DNA of 38,475 nucleotides from Thermoplasmatota archaeon. Its GTDB lineage: Archaea > Thermoplasmatota > Penumbrarchaeia > Penumbrarchaeales > Penumbrarchaeaceae. Shown piece after piece: positions 14,557 to 22,934 of this stretch (position 1 is its first letter; each line of letters opens with the position of its first letter). The translations under genes were made by a program, and so were the position numbers. The notes beneath the pieces were generated by a model. It searched no databases. It was given only the letters and a program-made list of their open reading frames with translations, and was not told where the DNA came from. The stretch spans positions 1-38,475 of the forward strand of contig JARVGK010000030.1 of assembly GCA_029762535.1 (NCBI GenBank), written 5' to 3'.

Positions 14557-14955
14557 ATGAAAGGCATTGCTGGAAGGCATACGAGGGGCCTCCTGGTCGG
14601 TTCCAAGGTGCCCTGTGCGGACAACACGGGGGCGAAGATCGTTCAGATCGTTCAGGTCTTCAAGTATCACGGCACGAAGCGGAGGGTACCTTCCGCCGGA
14701 ATAGGGGATATGGTCCTTGTATCGGTGAAGAAGGGAAGTCCGGAGCTGAGGAAGCAGCTCTTCCCCGCCGTTGTGGTGAGGCAGAGGAGGCCTTTCAGAA
14801 GGTCCGACGGGATCATGGTTTCCTTCGAGGACAATGCGGTCGTCCTCACAACACCCACTGGAGAGACCAAGGGGTCCGATATAAAAGGTCCAGTGGCCAG
14901 GGAGGCCGCGGAGAGATATGCGAGGATAGCCGCGAACGCATCTACGATCGTATGA
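14557..14955 (+). CDS. rpl14: 50S ribosomal protein L14 (uL14)
   Basis: The 132-residue protein has LVGSKVPCADNTGAKIVQIV, GDMVLVSVKKGSPELRKQLF, and VVVRQRRPFRRSDGIMVSFE with DNAVVL, the L14 beta-barrel that contacts the 30S subunit and IF6. The ATG comes 1 nt after the S17 stop (TATGATATG), so coupling is probable. Length is normal for archaea. Confidence 0.97.
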   Translation: MKGIAGRHTRGLLVGSKVPCADNTGAKIVQIVQVFKYHGTKRRVPSAGIGDMVLVSVKKGSPELRKQLFPAVVVRQRRPFRRSDGIMVSFEDNAVVLTTPTGETKGSDIKGPVAREAAERYARIAANASTIV

Positions 14956-14967
14956 GGAGTGATGGAA

Positions 14968-15339
14968 ATGAACAAGGTATCTAGCTCGCCTAGAAAACAA
15001 CACAGATCGAGGGCCAAGGCGCCGTTCCACAGGAGGGGCAAGGAGATAAAGGTCCATCTGGACAGCTCCAAATACGGCAACCTGCCCGTAAGCAAGCTAA
15101 CCGTCAGGAAAGGCGATACGGTCAGGATACTCCGGGGATCCCGCACGGGACTAGAGGGGAAGGTGTCCCAGGTGAATATCAAGAGCAGGAAGCTCTCCGT
15201 AGAGAAAGCACTGATAAGGAAATCGGACAACAAGGAGGTCCCGCTGTGGTTCGATCCGTCGAACCTCATCATCACCAAGATAGACCTCACCGACCCGGTC
15301 AGGAAGGAGACCTTCAAGATGTTGAGCGAGGAGGGATAG
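14968..15339 (+). CDS. rpl24: 50S ribosomal protein L24 (uL24)
   Basis: The 123-residue protein begins MNKVSSSPRKQHRSRAKAPF, the archaeal L24 opening. The KOW motif follows (VRKGDTVRILRGSRTGLEG), and then SRKLSVEKALIRKSDNKEVP. GTG 14959 and ATG 14962 are also in frame, but GGAGTGAT is best spaced for ATG 14968, which matches family N-termini. It ends with TAG at 15337-15339, inside the region that sets the start of S4e. Confidence 0.94.
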   Translation: MNKVSSSPRKQHRSRAKAPFHRRGKEIKVHLDSSKYGNLPVSKLTVRKGDTVRILRGSRTGLEGKVSQVNIKSRKLSVEKALIRKSDNKEVPLWFDPSNLIITKIDLTDPVRKETFKMLSEEG

Positions 15340-15341
15340 TC

Positions 15342-16058
15342 ATTACCAGGCATACGAAACATCTCAAAAGATACATGATGCCCAGGACGTGGAAGCTTCC
15401 GAGGAAGGAGCAGGTCTGGGCTCCGAAGCCGTCGCCCGGCCCCCATCCGCAGGAGCGGGCCATCCCCATTGTGGTCGCATTGAGGGACATACTGGGGATC
15501 GGCCGCACTTCCTCCGAGATCAAGAAGATACTCTCAGCGGGCGATGTACTTGTCGACGGAACGCCGAGGAGGGACCACCGGTTCCCCTTGGGCATCATGG
15601 ACCTCATACACCTCCCCAAGGAGAACAAGGGTTACAGGGTGATGCTCAACCCGCGCGGTCAGATCGTGCTGAGGCCTGTGGAGCCAAATGAGATAGGATG
15701 GAAACTGGTCCGCGTTAACGGCAAGACGGTGGTGAGGGGAGGACGGACCCAGCTGAACCTCCATGACGGCAGGAACATTCTCGCCGACGGGGCGAAGGTG
15801 AACACGGGCGACGTTCTGAAGATATCGCTGCCCGAGCTGAAGGTCCTCGAGGTGATCCCCATGCAGGAGGAGTCCCTGGCTCTTTTAACTGGCGGTAACC
15901 ATATCGGCAGGGTCTGCAGGATCAAGAGGATAGAGAAGACCCAGAACCCGACGGCCAACCTCGTCGAGTTCCATGAGGGTTTCAGCACAGTGATCGATCA
16001 CGTGTTCATGGTCGGAAGGGACACCTCCGAGGTTCCAACGGCGGAGGTGGCATTATGA
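15342..16058 (+). CDS. rps4e: 30S ribosomal protein S4e (eS4), probable ATT start
   Basis: The homology runs from RHTKHLKRYMMPRTWKLPRK to the end, with the S4e middle domain (LRDILGIGRTSSEIKKILSA, VDGTPRRDHRFPLGIMDL) and a C-terminal KOW-type domain (GGNHIGRVCRIKRIE). Archaeal eS4 opens with a KHLKR segment, so the start must lie before base 15348. In that interval the frame has only ATA 15336, GTC 15339 and ATT 15342; ATG 15375 and 15378 would remove the conserved beginning. GGAGGGAT at 15330-15337 is well placed for ATT 15342, which I take as the start (238 residues). The L24 stop lies 2 nt before it. A sequencing error is the main alternative. Confidence 0.9.
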   Translation: MTRHTKHLKRYMMPRTWKLPRKEQVWAPKPSPGPHPQERAIPIVVALRDILGIGRTSSEIKKILSAGDVLVDGTPRRDHRFPLGIMDLIHLPKENKGYRVMLNPRGQIVLRPVEPNEIGWKLVRVNGKTVVRGGRTQLNLHDGRNILADGAKVNTGDVLKISLPELKVLEVIPMQEESLALLTGGNHIGRVCRIKRIEKTQNPTANLVEFHEGFSTVIDHVFMVGRDTSEVPTAEVAL

Positions 16059-16594
16059 ACGAGGGAGAAGCGAGGCCATCCACGAACCCCATGAGGGACA
16101 TAGTCATAGACAAGATCGTCATAAACATCGGCGTTGGCGAAGCGGGCGAGAAGCTCTCCCGGGCTGAGAAGGTCCTAAGCCTTCTCACCCAACAGAAGAT
16201 AACCCAGACAATATCGAGAACCACGAACAAGGACCTCGGGATAAGGGAGGGCATGGCCATAGGCTGCAAGGTCACGCTCAGGAAGGAGTCCGCACCGGAG
16301 TTCCTGAAGAAGGCCCTTTGGGTCAAGGAGAACAGGATATACGATTATTCGTTCGACAGGGAGGGCAACTTCACGTTCGGGATCTCCGACTACACGGATT
16401 TCCAGGGAATGAAGTACGATCCGGACATAGGCATATTCGGTATGGACATTTCCGTTGTCCTGAAGAGAAGGGGCGGAAAGAGGGTCAGGAACCGAAGGCG
16501 GTCCCCAGGGGACATACCTCCAGACCACAAGATCGGCAGGCAAGAGGCCATGGATTTCATCAAGCAGAATTTCGGTGTCGAGGTGGTGTCATAA
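16055..16594 (+). CDS. rpl5: 50S ribosomal protein L5 (uL5)
   Basis: The 179-residue protein has [40 protein letters not shown] (archaeal L5 pattern), [20 protein letters not shown] and the strand [20 protein letters not shown]. It is part of the central protuberance and carries 5S rRNA with L18. The ATG overlaps the S4e stop by 4 nt (ATGA), so the two are translationally coupled. Confidence 0.96.
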   Translation: MNEGEARPSTNPMRDIVIDKIVINIGVGEAGEKLSRAEKVLSLLTQQKITQTISRTTNKDLGIREGMAIGCKVTLRKESAPEFLKKALWVKENRIYDYSFDREGNFTFGISDYTDFQGMKYDPDIGIFGMDISVVLKRRGGKRVRNRRRSPGDIPPDHKIGRQEAMDFIKQNFGVEVVS

Positions 16595-16743
16595 TGACTG
16601 AGAACAAGAAGACGTTCGGCAGGAAGGTCGGATGCGAGCGCTGCGGTAGGAAAAGGGGCATAATCCGCAGGATAGGAATGCACCTTTGCAGGCAGTGCTT
16701 CAGGGAGATCGCCCCCCAGATAGGGTTCAAGAAATATTCTTAG
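16594..16743 (+). CDS. rps14: 30S ribosomal protein S14 (uS14, zinc-binding form)
   Basis: The 49-residue protein has two CxxC pairs, in [10 protein letters not shown] and HLCRQCFRE, the zinc-binding S14 type, and ends in the conserved IGFKKYS. The ATG shares one base with the L5 stop (TAATG). It is the right size for archaeal S14. Confidence 0.95.
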   Translation: MTENKKTFGRKVGCERCGRKRGIIRRIGMHLCRQCFREIAPQIGFKKYS

Positions 16744-16755
16744 GAGGGTTTCAAA

Positions 16756-17145
16756 ATGCAGAACGATCCATTATCAGATGCCCTTTCCGTTCTGAAGAAC
16801 GCACAGAGGGCCGGTAAGAGCGAATGTCAGGTCAGACCCGCCTCCAAGCTTATTGGGAGGGTCCTCAAGGTCGTCCAGGAATCCGGATACATAAAGCAGT
16901 TCGAATACATAGAGGACGGCAGGGCTGGTTGGTTCAAGGTCCACCTGAACGGCAACATCAACGATTGCGGCGTCATAAAGCCCAGGTTCACCGTCAAGAG
17001 GATAGAGATGGAGAAATACGAATCCAGGTACCTCCCAGCTCAGAACTTCGGGGTGTTGATACTCACCACGACGCGCGGTGTACTATCCAACGACAAGGCC
17101 AAGGAAATGCATACCGGAGGCAGGCTTCTGGCCTACGTTTATTGA
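16756..17145 (+). CDS. rps8: 30S ribosomal protein S8 (uS8)
   Basis: The 129-residue protein begins [20 protein letters not shown]. It has [40 protein letters not shown] and the C-terminal [20 protein letters not shown], the conserved RNA-binding part of S8. It is a primary 16S rRNA binder and in bacteria also a translational repressor of its operon. GGAGGGTTTCAAA precedes the ATG. Confidence 0.96.
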   Translation: MQNDPLSDALSVLKNAQRAGKSECQVRPASKLIGRVLKVVQESGYIKQFEYIEDGRAGWFKVHLNGNINDCGVIKPRFTVKRIEMEKYESRYLPAQNFGVLILTTTRGVLSNDKAKEMHTGGRLLAYVY

Positions 17146-17155
17146 GGTGTTGTTA

Positions 17156-17698
17156 ATGGCCAAGGTTGATAAAATATCAAAGACCATACCGATCCCCGAG
17201 GGCGTGACGGCCTCTCTTAAGGGTGACGTGCTCCACGTCAAAGGCAAGAAGGGTGAGCTCATGCGTACCTTCAGGAACCCGAGGCTGTCCATCGTGGTAG
17301 GCAAAGGTTCCATAGATATTGGGATGGATGCCCCCGTGCGCTTCGAGGTCGGTCTGGCCGGGACATGGGAAGCCCATGTCAAGAACATGATCAAGGGAGT
17401 GACGAAGGGGTTCGAGTATAAGATGAGGATCATATACTCCCACTTTCCCATAAAGACATCCACCAAAGGCAAGGAACTGGTCATAGAGAACTTCCTCGGC
17501 GAGAGGTTCCCCAGAAGGGCGAATATCGTCGATGGGGTGGCCGCCAAGGTATCCGGCGATACCGTAACATTGTCCGGAGTCGACAAGGAGAAGGTAGGCC
17601 AGACCGCAGCGAACATAGAGAAGGCGACCAGGATCAAGAATTACGATCCAAGGGTCTTCCAGGACGGAATATATCTTGTCAGCAGGGGTGATCGATAA
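17156..17698 (+). CDS. rpl6: 50S ribosomal protein L6 (uL6)
   Basis: The 180-residue protein has the two repeated L6 domains: IPEGVTASLKGDVLHVKGKK first, and later YSHFPIKTSTKGKELVIENF with FLGERFPRRANIVDG, ending in TRIKNYDPRVFQDGIYLV, the archaeal signature. It lies near the factor-binding site. ATG 17156 follows GAGGTGTTGTTA. An in-frame ATG at 17078 lies inside S8 and is not used. Confidence 0.96.
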   Translation: MAKVDKISKTIPIPEGVTASLKGDVLHVKGKKGELMRTFRNPRLSIVVGKGSIDIGMDAPVRFEVGLAGTWEAHVKNMIKGVTKGFEYKMRIIYSHFPIKTSTKGKELVIENFLGERFPRRANIVDGVAAKVSGDTVTLSGVDKEKVGQTAANIEKATRIKNYDPRVFQDGIYLVSRGDR

Positions 17699-18204
17699 TG
17701 GCCCCAAGAAAGAAGGTTGAAGACAAAGCGGTCGAGGCGGCCGCTCCGCTCGCGGAGAAGGCCCGCACAGAGAAAAAGAGCCAAGTGCCCGATCAGATCA
17801 AGAAGATAAAACCGAAGCTTGACGCGGAGACCCTCAAGCTCCTTCAGATGAGGGCGGAGAGGCTCTCGAAGCAGCCCAAGTTCCTGCGGAACGAGTGGTT
17901 CCGCTACGAGAGGCTCGAGAACGTCTGGAGAAGGCCTCGCGGCCAGACCAACAAGCTCAGGCTCAACTATCGATACCGGTCGGCCAAGGTCCGAATAGGA
18001 TACGGCAAACCGGCCGCGGTAAGGGGCATGCATCCCTCGGGTTTCAGGGAGGTCAGCGTCCATCGCTCCGAGGACCTCGAAGGGGTCGATCCAAAGACCC
18101 AGGCGGTCAGGATAGGTTCCACCGTGGGGACTCGAAAGCGTCGCCAGATCGTAGAGGTCGCGGACAAGCTCGGCATCAGGGTCCTCAACAGGGGGGTGCT
18201 ATGA
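17698..18204 (+). CDS. rpl32e: 50S ribosomal protein L32e (eL32)
   Basis: The 168-residue protein has an N-terminal charged Ala/Lys/Glu-rich extension of about 45 residues, then the L32e core with FLRNEWFRYERLENVWRRPR, GYGKPAAVRGMHPSGFREV and VGTRKRRQIVEVADKLGIRV. The family is absent from bacteria, so it supports archaeal origin. Its ATG shares one base with the L6 stop (TAATG). Confidence 0.96.
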   Translation: MAPRKKVEDKAVEAAAPLAEKARTEKKSQVPDQIKKIKPKLDAETLKLLQMRAERLSKQPKFLRNEWFRYERLENVWRRPRGQTNKLRLNYRYRSAKVRIGYGKPAAVRGMHPSGFREVSVHRSEDLEGVDPKTQAVRIGSTVGTRKRRQIVEVADKLGIRVLNRGVL

Positions 18205-18671
18205 TGAACGTTACCACCCAGAGAAGGATGGCCGCCCTAATAATGAAATGTGGCGTCAACAGGGTGAAGATCAATCCCAACAACCTCGAAGACATCTCGG
18301 AAGCGGTCACGAGGGACGACATCCGGAAGCTCATCAAAGAAGGGATAATCGATAAAAGGCCCAAGGCCGGGATATCTGGCGGAAGGAAGAAGTACGTCCA
18401 GGGTCAGAAGGACGGGGGGAAGCGGAAGGGCCACGGGTCCAGGAAAGGCAGCAAGTATGCCCGATTCCCCAAGAAGAGGCGATGGATATCCACGATAAGA
18501 CCCATCAGGCGCGTATTGAGGGAATACCGCGGTGAAGGGGTGATCTCCGATGAGACCTACAGATACTATTACCGGCACGCTTCCGGAGGTGTGTTCAGGT
18601 CCGTGGGACATATGAAGATGCATATGGAGGCCGAAAAGGCCTATTTGAAAAGACCATCGGAGGTGAAGTGA
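18201..18671 (+). CDS. rpl19e: 50S ribosomal protein L19e (eL19)
   Basis: The 156-residue protein has NVTTQRRMAALIMKCGVNRV, NPNNLEDISEAVTRDDIRKL and a basic region (GGRKKYVQGQKDGGKRKGHG, KKRRWISTIRPIRRVLREYR). It is an archaeal/eukaryotic protein with one long helix across the subunit surface. ATG 18201 overlaps the L32e stop by 4 nt; ATG 18204 is nearly as good, because the G-rich ribosome binding site lies at 18191-18197. Confidence 0.95.
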   Translation: MMNVTTQRRMAALIMKCGVNRVKINPNNLEDISEAVTRDDIRKLIKEGIIDKRPKAGISGGRKKYVQGQKDGGKRKGHGSRKGSKYARFPKKRRWISTIRPIRRVLREYRGEGVISDETYRYYYRHASGGVFRSVGHMKMHMEAEKAYLKRPSEVK

Positions 18672-18672
18672 A

Positions 18673-19182
18673 ATGGCCAGCGGACCAAGGTACAGCGTCC
18701 AGTACAGGCGCAGACGCATAGGTAAAACGAATTACCGAAAGAGGTTGGCGTTATTGAAATCCCGAAAGGTCAGAGCTGTGGTCAGGAAGAGCCTTTCCGG
18801 GACCAGCGTGCAGTTCGTTGACATAGATTTAGGGGGCGACAGGGTCCTTGCGCATGCCACTTACGCCGACCTGAGGAAGATGGGGTGGAAGCATTCTCTC
18901 AAGGACACGACCGCATCATACCTCACCGGATTGCTCGCCGGAATACGCGCCCGGTCCTCCGATATCGACGAGGCCGTCCTCGACATCGGGCTGAACGAGC
19001 CCATAAAAGGTTCGAAGGTCTTCGCCGCATTGAAGGGCATGCTCGATTCGGGCCTCGACATCAGCCACGGGGAGGGGATGTTCCCTTCGGACGATAGGAT
19101 CGATGGTTCGGTCAAGGGCGATGACGGAACGATCGCGGCCTTCGAGGAAATGAAAAAGAGGATAATGGAGGCGCGGATATGA
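18673..19182 (+). CDS. rpl18: 50S ribosomal protein L18 (uL18)
   Basis: The 169-residue protein has GPRYSVQYRRRRIGKTNYRK, RLALLKSRKVRAVVRKSLSG, TASYLTGLLAGIRA and a C-terminal SHGEGMFPSDDRIDG that matches archaeal L18. It binds 5S rRNA next to L5. The ATG follows the L19e stop by 1 nt (TGAAATGG) and its own stop overlaps the S5 start. Confidence 0.95.
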   Translation: MASGPRYSVQYRRRRIGKTNYRKRLALLKSRKVRAVVRKSLSGTSVQFVDIDLGGDRVLAHATYADLRKMGWKHSLKDTTASYLTGLLAGIRARSSDIDEAVLDIGLNEPIKGSKVFAALKGMLDSGLDISHGEGMFPSDDRIDGSVKGDDGTIAAFEEMKKRIMEARI

Positions 19183-20075
19183 CCGAGGAAGAGAAGAGGA
19201 AGGCTCCGGTCGAGGAGCCCCAGGAAGTGGATCCGGATGCTGTCGATGCCGAGGAGCCGATAGAGGCCATTCCGGTGGACGATGAAGAAGTGGCCGAGGG
19301 CGAGGAGAACATCGCTCTGAAAGGTAAGAAGGCCATCATCAAGACCGTCGAGAAGACCGCGGTTACAAGGAGAGGCCGTAGGGACGAGAGTCCAGGCGAA
19401 TGGGTCCCGAGGACCCAGCTCGGGCATATGGTCAAATCCGGGAAGATCAAGACGTTCTCCGATGCGATCCGCACTGGATTGCCGATCAGAGAGCCGCAGA
19501 TAGCCGATCATTTCTTCGGCGATTCATTGAGCGACGAGGTCCTGAAGGTGAACATGGTGCAGAGGATGACGGACTCGGGAAGGAGGACGCGATTCTCGAT
19601 AACCGTCGTCGTAGGTAACGGGGACGGCTACGTGGGCCTCGGCTCGTCCAAGGGAAAGGAGGTGGGCCCCTCCATCAAGAAGGCGATAGACAACGCCAAG
19701 CTCAACATGGTCGAGCTCATAAGGGGATGCGGTTCATGGGAGTGCGGTTGCATGCAGCCACATACCCTGCCTTACAGGGTCGAGGGCAAGGCAGGATCTA
19801 CTGTGATCACCCTCAGGCCCGCCCCTCAGGGTGTCGGGCTTGCGGTAGGTGACGTATCCAAGAAGATACTGAAACTCGCCGGGATAAAGGATGCCTGGGG
19901 GTTCTCCAAGGGACAGACGAAGACCACAGTGAACAACGCCAAGGCCGTAATGGACGCCCTGCACAAGATCACGCAGATGAAGGTGCAGGAGTCCAGCCGG
20001 GTCGAGCTGGCGCATCTGTCGGGAGCGACCGGTGTTTCCACCATAGAGCAGGAAAAAGAGGAGGAACGGAGATGA
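19179..20075 (+). CDS. rps5: 30S ribosomal protein S5 (uS5) with acidic N-terminal extension
   Basis: The 298-residue protein has an unusual first 50-60 residues that are strongly acidic (many Glu, Asp and Val, almost no aromatic residues). The S5 core follows with GEWVPRTQLGHMVKSGKIKT, RRTRFSITVVVGNGDGYVGL and GSSKGKEVGPSIKKAIDNAK, then CGSWECGCMQPHTLPYRVEG (archaeal form) and RPAPQGVGLAVGDVSKKILK. S5 lies at the mRNA entry site beside S3 and S4. The ATG overlaps L18 by 4 nt. Confidence 0.95.
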   Translation: MTEEEKRKAPVEEPQEVDPDAVDAEEPIEAIPVDDEEVAEGEENIALKGKKAIIKTVEKTAVTRRGRRDESPGEWVPRTQLGHMVKSGKIKTFSDAIRTGLPIREPQIADHFFGDSLSDEVLKVNMVQRMTDSGRRTRFSITVVVGNGDGYVGLGSSKGKEVGPSIKKAIDNAKLNMVELIRGCGSWECGCMQPHTLPYRVEGKAGSTVITLRPAPQGVGLAVGDVSKKILKLAGIKDAWGFSKGQTKTTVNNAKAVMDALHKITQMKVQESSRVELAHLSGATGVSTIEQEKEEERR

Positions 20076-20536
20076 GCTACGTCGTCGTAAGGGTTCGCGG
20101 CACAGTGAACATAAAGAGGGAGATCAGCGACACGCTCAGGTACCTGAACCTCAACAGGGTCAACCACTGCGTGATACTGCTGGACAACCCCGTGAACAGG
20201 GGTATGCTCCAGAAAGCGAAGGACTATATCACATGGGGTGAGGTGAAGCCCGAGACGCTTGAGAAGCTCTTGAGGTCGAGGGGCAGGCTCGAAGGGGACG
20301 CCCCCCTGACGGACGAGCACCTGAAGGGGAACTCGGAGTTCAAGAACGTAAAGGAGCTTGCCCAGGCCATATCCGTCGGAAAGGCGGTATACAGAAAAGT
20401 ACCGGGCGTAACGCCCGTGTTCCGGCTGGCACCCCCCAAGAGCGGCCACGGTTCGATAAAGAGGCATTTCCCCGTCAAGGGAGCTCTGGGCTATCGCGGG
20501 GCGGAGATGGATTCGCTCCTGAACAGGATGATATGA
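20072..20536 (+). CDS. rpl30: 50S ribosomal protein L30 (uL30, archaeal long form)
   Basis: The 154-residue protein is the archaeal/eukaryotic L30 (L7 in eukaryotes), about 2.5 times the bacterial length. It has VRVRGTVNIKREISDTLRYL, NLNRVNHCVILLDNPVNRGM, KDYITWGEVKPETLEKLL and the C-terminal RLAPPKSGHGSIKRHFPVKG. The ATG overlaps the S5 stop by 4 nt. Confidence 0.95.
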   Translation: MSYVVVRVRGTVNIKREISDTLRYLNLNRVNHCVILLDNPVNRGMLQKAKDYITWGEVKPETLEKLLRSRGRLEGDAPLTDEHLKGNSEFKNVKELAQAISVGKAVYRKVPGVTPVFRLAPPKSGHGSIKRHFPVKGALGYRGAEMDSLLNRMI

Positions 20537-20546
20537 GGTGATGGAG

Positions 20547-20987
20547 ATGGCAGTCAAGAGGAACGAGAAATTCCGAGGAAAGAAGACCCACGGCCACGGT
20601 ACCAAGGCGAGGAGGGGAGCTGGAAAGAGAGGAGGACGAGGCATGGCCGGAGGCCACAAGCATCGCCTGTTCCATATCACGAAGAATTACGGGCTCGATT
20701 ATTTCGGCAGGCACGGCTTCAAGAGGCCGCAGTCGGTGGTAAAAGCCGATATTTGCATAAACCTCTCGACCATAAGGGAGAACATCGGGTCCTATGTTGA
20801 GGACGGAAGGGCCAAGAAGGTCAAGGGCGGTTACGACCTGGACATTCGAAAGCTGGGTTACACAAAGCTTCTCGGCGGAGGCTCCATCGGGGACCTTGCC
20901 GTGCATGTCATCTCCCCCGCCTCATCTCAGAAAGCGGTAGAGAAGATAGAGGCCGCGGGCGGATCGGTGACCATCGAACAGTACTGA
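20547..20987 (+). CDS. rpl15: 50S ribosomal protein L15 (uL15)
   Basis: The 146-residue protein has the Gly/Arg-rich beginning typical of L15 (KKTHGHGTKARRGAGKRGGR, GMAGGHKHRLFHI), then the globular part with YDLDIRKLGYTKLLGGGSIG. GTG 20538 and ATG 20541 are also in frame; ATG 20547 is 4-5 nt after GAGGTGAT, so it is the best start. L15 commonly precedes SecY, as here. Confidence 0.95.
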   Translation: MAVKRNEKFRGKKTHGHGTKARRGAGKRGGRGMAGGHKHRLFHITKNYGLDYFGRHGFKRPQSVVKADICINLSTIRENIGSYVEDGRAKKVKGGYDLDIRKLGYTKLLGGGSIGDLAVHVISPASSQKAVEKIEAAGGSVTIEQY

Positions 20988-21072
20988 AGGATAATGGGCG
21001 CCATCAATTAATCTTAAAATAAAGGAACGGATATGGGGACAAACTGTCGGGCCAAGGTCGGTGTTTCATAAC

Positions 21073-22830
21073 ATGGCTACGGAGAGAAATTACGCCAAGG
21101 GTATCTGGGTGCTGGCCGCTTACATCGCGGCGATGGCCATTCTTTACTTCTGGCAGTGGCAGGATACCGATTTCAAGGACTATTCCAACATAGCCCTGTT
21201 CATAATCGTAGCCGTTGGCATAGCGATATGCTTTTTCCTTATCGGAATGATGGTCACGTACGGAGGCGAGGAGAGCAAGCTCTACGGCCTCAAGTCCATA
21301 TCCGACAAGTGGCCCGCGGTCAAGAAGCCTGATGGGCACGTCAGGTTCAGGACGAAGATGATCTGGACCTTCGGGATATTGATACTCTATTTCTTCCTCA
21401 GCAACGTCTCGCTATACGGGATCTCCGAGGGGAGCATAGACATATTCGCAGAGTTCAGGGCGATCCTGGCCGGAGCGAACGGCTCACTGATGCACCTGGG
21501 GATCGGGCCCATAGTCACTGGGTCCATAATAATGCAGCTGTTCTCTGGCGCGAAGATAATAAACCTCGATCTCAAGAAGAGCGAGGACAAGGCGGTCTAT
21601 CAGGGCGTCCAGAAGGTACTGGTGCTCGTGATGATCTTCGTCGAGTCCATCCCGCAGGTATACGGATACCTGGAACCCTCGACCAAGGGTTGGATGGGGG
21701 ACATAGGCCTGGGATGGTCCAGGGTGGTGATCATCGGGCAGCTGATATTCGGCTCCTATCTCGTCTTCCTGATGGACGAGGTCATATCGAAGTGGGGGAT
21801 CGGATCGGGAATATCCATGTTCATCGCGGCCGGCGTGTCCCAGTCCATTTTCCAGGGGACGCTTTCATGGCTGCCCCTGGGTTCGGATATAGCGGACAAG
21901 TACAACTTCCCCGTGGCGGATCCGGGCAAGGTCCCCGTCGGGACTCTTCCCAAAACGTGGTACATTCTGGACAACCTTCAAGGAGGGGTGAGGGACCTTG
22001 CCGGAGGCGGTTTCGAGACGGTCTTCCTGGCTCCGCCGAATCCCCTGGTGGCCCTGTTGTCCACGATCGTGATATTCCTTGTCGTCGCCTTTGCCGAGAG
22101 CACCCAGATAGAGCTGCCTCTATCTCACGCGAAGGCCAGAGGGGCAAGGGGCAGGTATCCGATCAGGCTGATATATGCCTCGAACATCCCTGTTATATTG
22201 ATGTCCGCGCTCCTAGCGAACGTCAATATGTTCTCGCTCCTGCTCTGGAACCATGAAAAGATATCGACCATACCCTACATAGGCAACAACAAATGGCTGG
22301 GATCGTTCGATCCCGGCTCCACGAGCCCAAGCGGTGGCATCGCGTGGTACCTTTCCAGGGTGGACGGACTTCAGAGCTGGCTACTTCCCCTGATCAATTT
22401 CGAGCGTTACCAGGGCTACGTCGGCGGTCATGATTGGTGGGAGATATTGATACATACGGCGGTCTACGTGACGATCATGACCCTCGGTTCGATCCTCTTT
22501 GCCAAGTTCTGGATCGAGACGACGAACATGGGTCCGGAAGCTGTTGCGAAGCAGATCCAGGACTCCGGGATGAGGATCCCCGGTTTCCGAAGGGACCCCA
22601 GGATACTGAAGAAGGTCCTGGAGAGGTACATACCAACGGTCACCGTGATCTCGGGCGCTTTCGTGGGACTGCTCGCCGCACTGGCGGACATGGTAGGTAC
22701 CGTGGGGTCCACTTCCGGTACGGGGGTGCTTCTGACCGTGGGCATCATCATCAGGCTCTATGAGGAGATAGGCAAGGAGCAGATGATGGAGATGCACCCT
22801 GTCCTCAGAGGCTTCTTCGGAAAGGAATGA
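21073..22830 (+). CDS. secY: Preprotein translocase subunit SecY with two extra N-terminal membrane helices
   Basis: The 585-residue protein is longer than the usual 430-490 residues. Two hydrophobic helices (about 10-27 and 40-62) precede the usual SecY start at about residue 80. The SecY part has FRAILAGANGSLMHLGIGPI, VTGSIIMQLFSGAKI (plug and TM2 region), LVFLMDEVISKWGIGSGISM, FAESTQIELPLSHAKARGAR, RYPIRLIYASNIPVILMSAL, and the final GTGVLLTVGIIIRLYEE. It forms the Sec protein-conducting channel with SecE and Sec beta. ATG 21073 is chosen over GTG 21061 because GGTCGGTG lies upstream of it. The 85-nt gap after L15 has no clear TATA box, so it probably shares the cluster transcript. Confidence 0.93.
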   Translation: MATERNYAKGIWVLAAYIAAMAILYFWQWQDTDFKDYSNIALFIIVAVGIAICFFLIGMMVTYGGEESKLYGLKSISDKWPAVKKPDGHVRFRTKMIWTFGILILYFFLSNVSLYGISEGSIDIFAEFRAILAGANGSLMHLGIGPIVTGSIIMQLFSGAKIINLDLKKSEDKAVYQGVQKVLVLVMIFVESIPQVYGYLEPSTKGWMGDIGLGWSRVVIIGQLIFGSYLVFLMDEVISKWGIGSGISMFIAAGVSQSIFQGTLSWLPLGSDIADKYNFPVADPGKVPVGTLPKTWYILDNLQGGVRDLAGGGFETVFLAPPNPLVALLSTIVIFLVVAFAESTQIELPLSHAKARGARGRYPIRLIYASNIPVILMSALLANVNMFSLLLWNHEKISTIPYIGNNKWLGSFDPGSTSPSGGIAWYLSRVDGLQSWLLPLINFERYQGYVGGHDWWEILIHTAVYVTIMTLGSILFAKFWIETTNMGPEAVAKQIQDSGMRIPGFRRDPRILKKVLERYIPTVTVISGAFVGLLAALADMVGTVGSTSGTGVLLTVGIIIRLYEEIGKEQMMEMHPVLRGFFGKE

Positions 22831-22934
22831 TCGATCCGCTTGGACCCTTCAGGTCGTGATCCGCAGCGGGCCAATTTTTATTAGCAAAGAGGGGCATATA
22901 CCGCGGGGGTCATTCAGCCGGAGGTGCCGCCGTC

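Noticed and set aside
15246..15341. ATG 15246 as the start of S4e
   Set aside because: The intervening residues are a shadow of the L24 reading frame, and the overlap with L24 would be about 90 nt.
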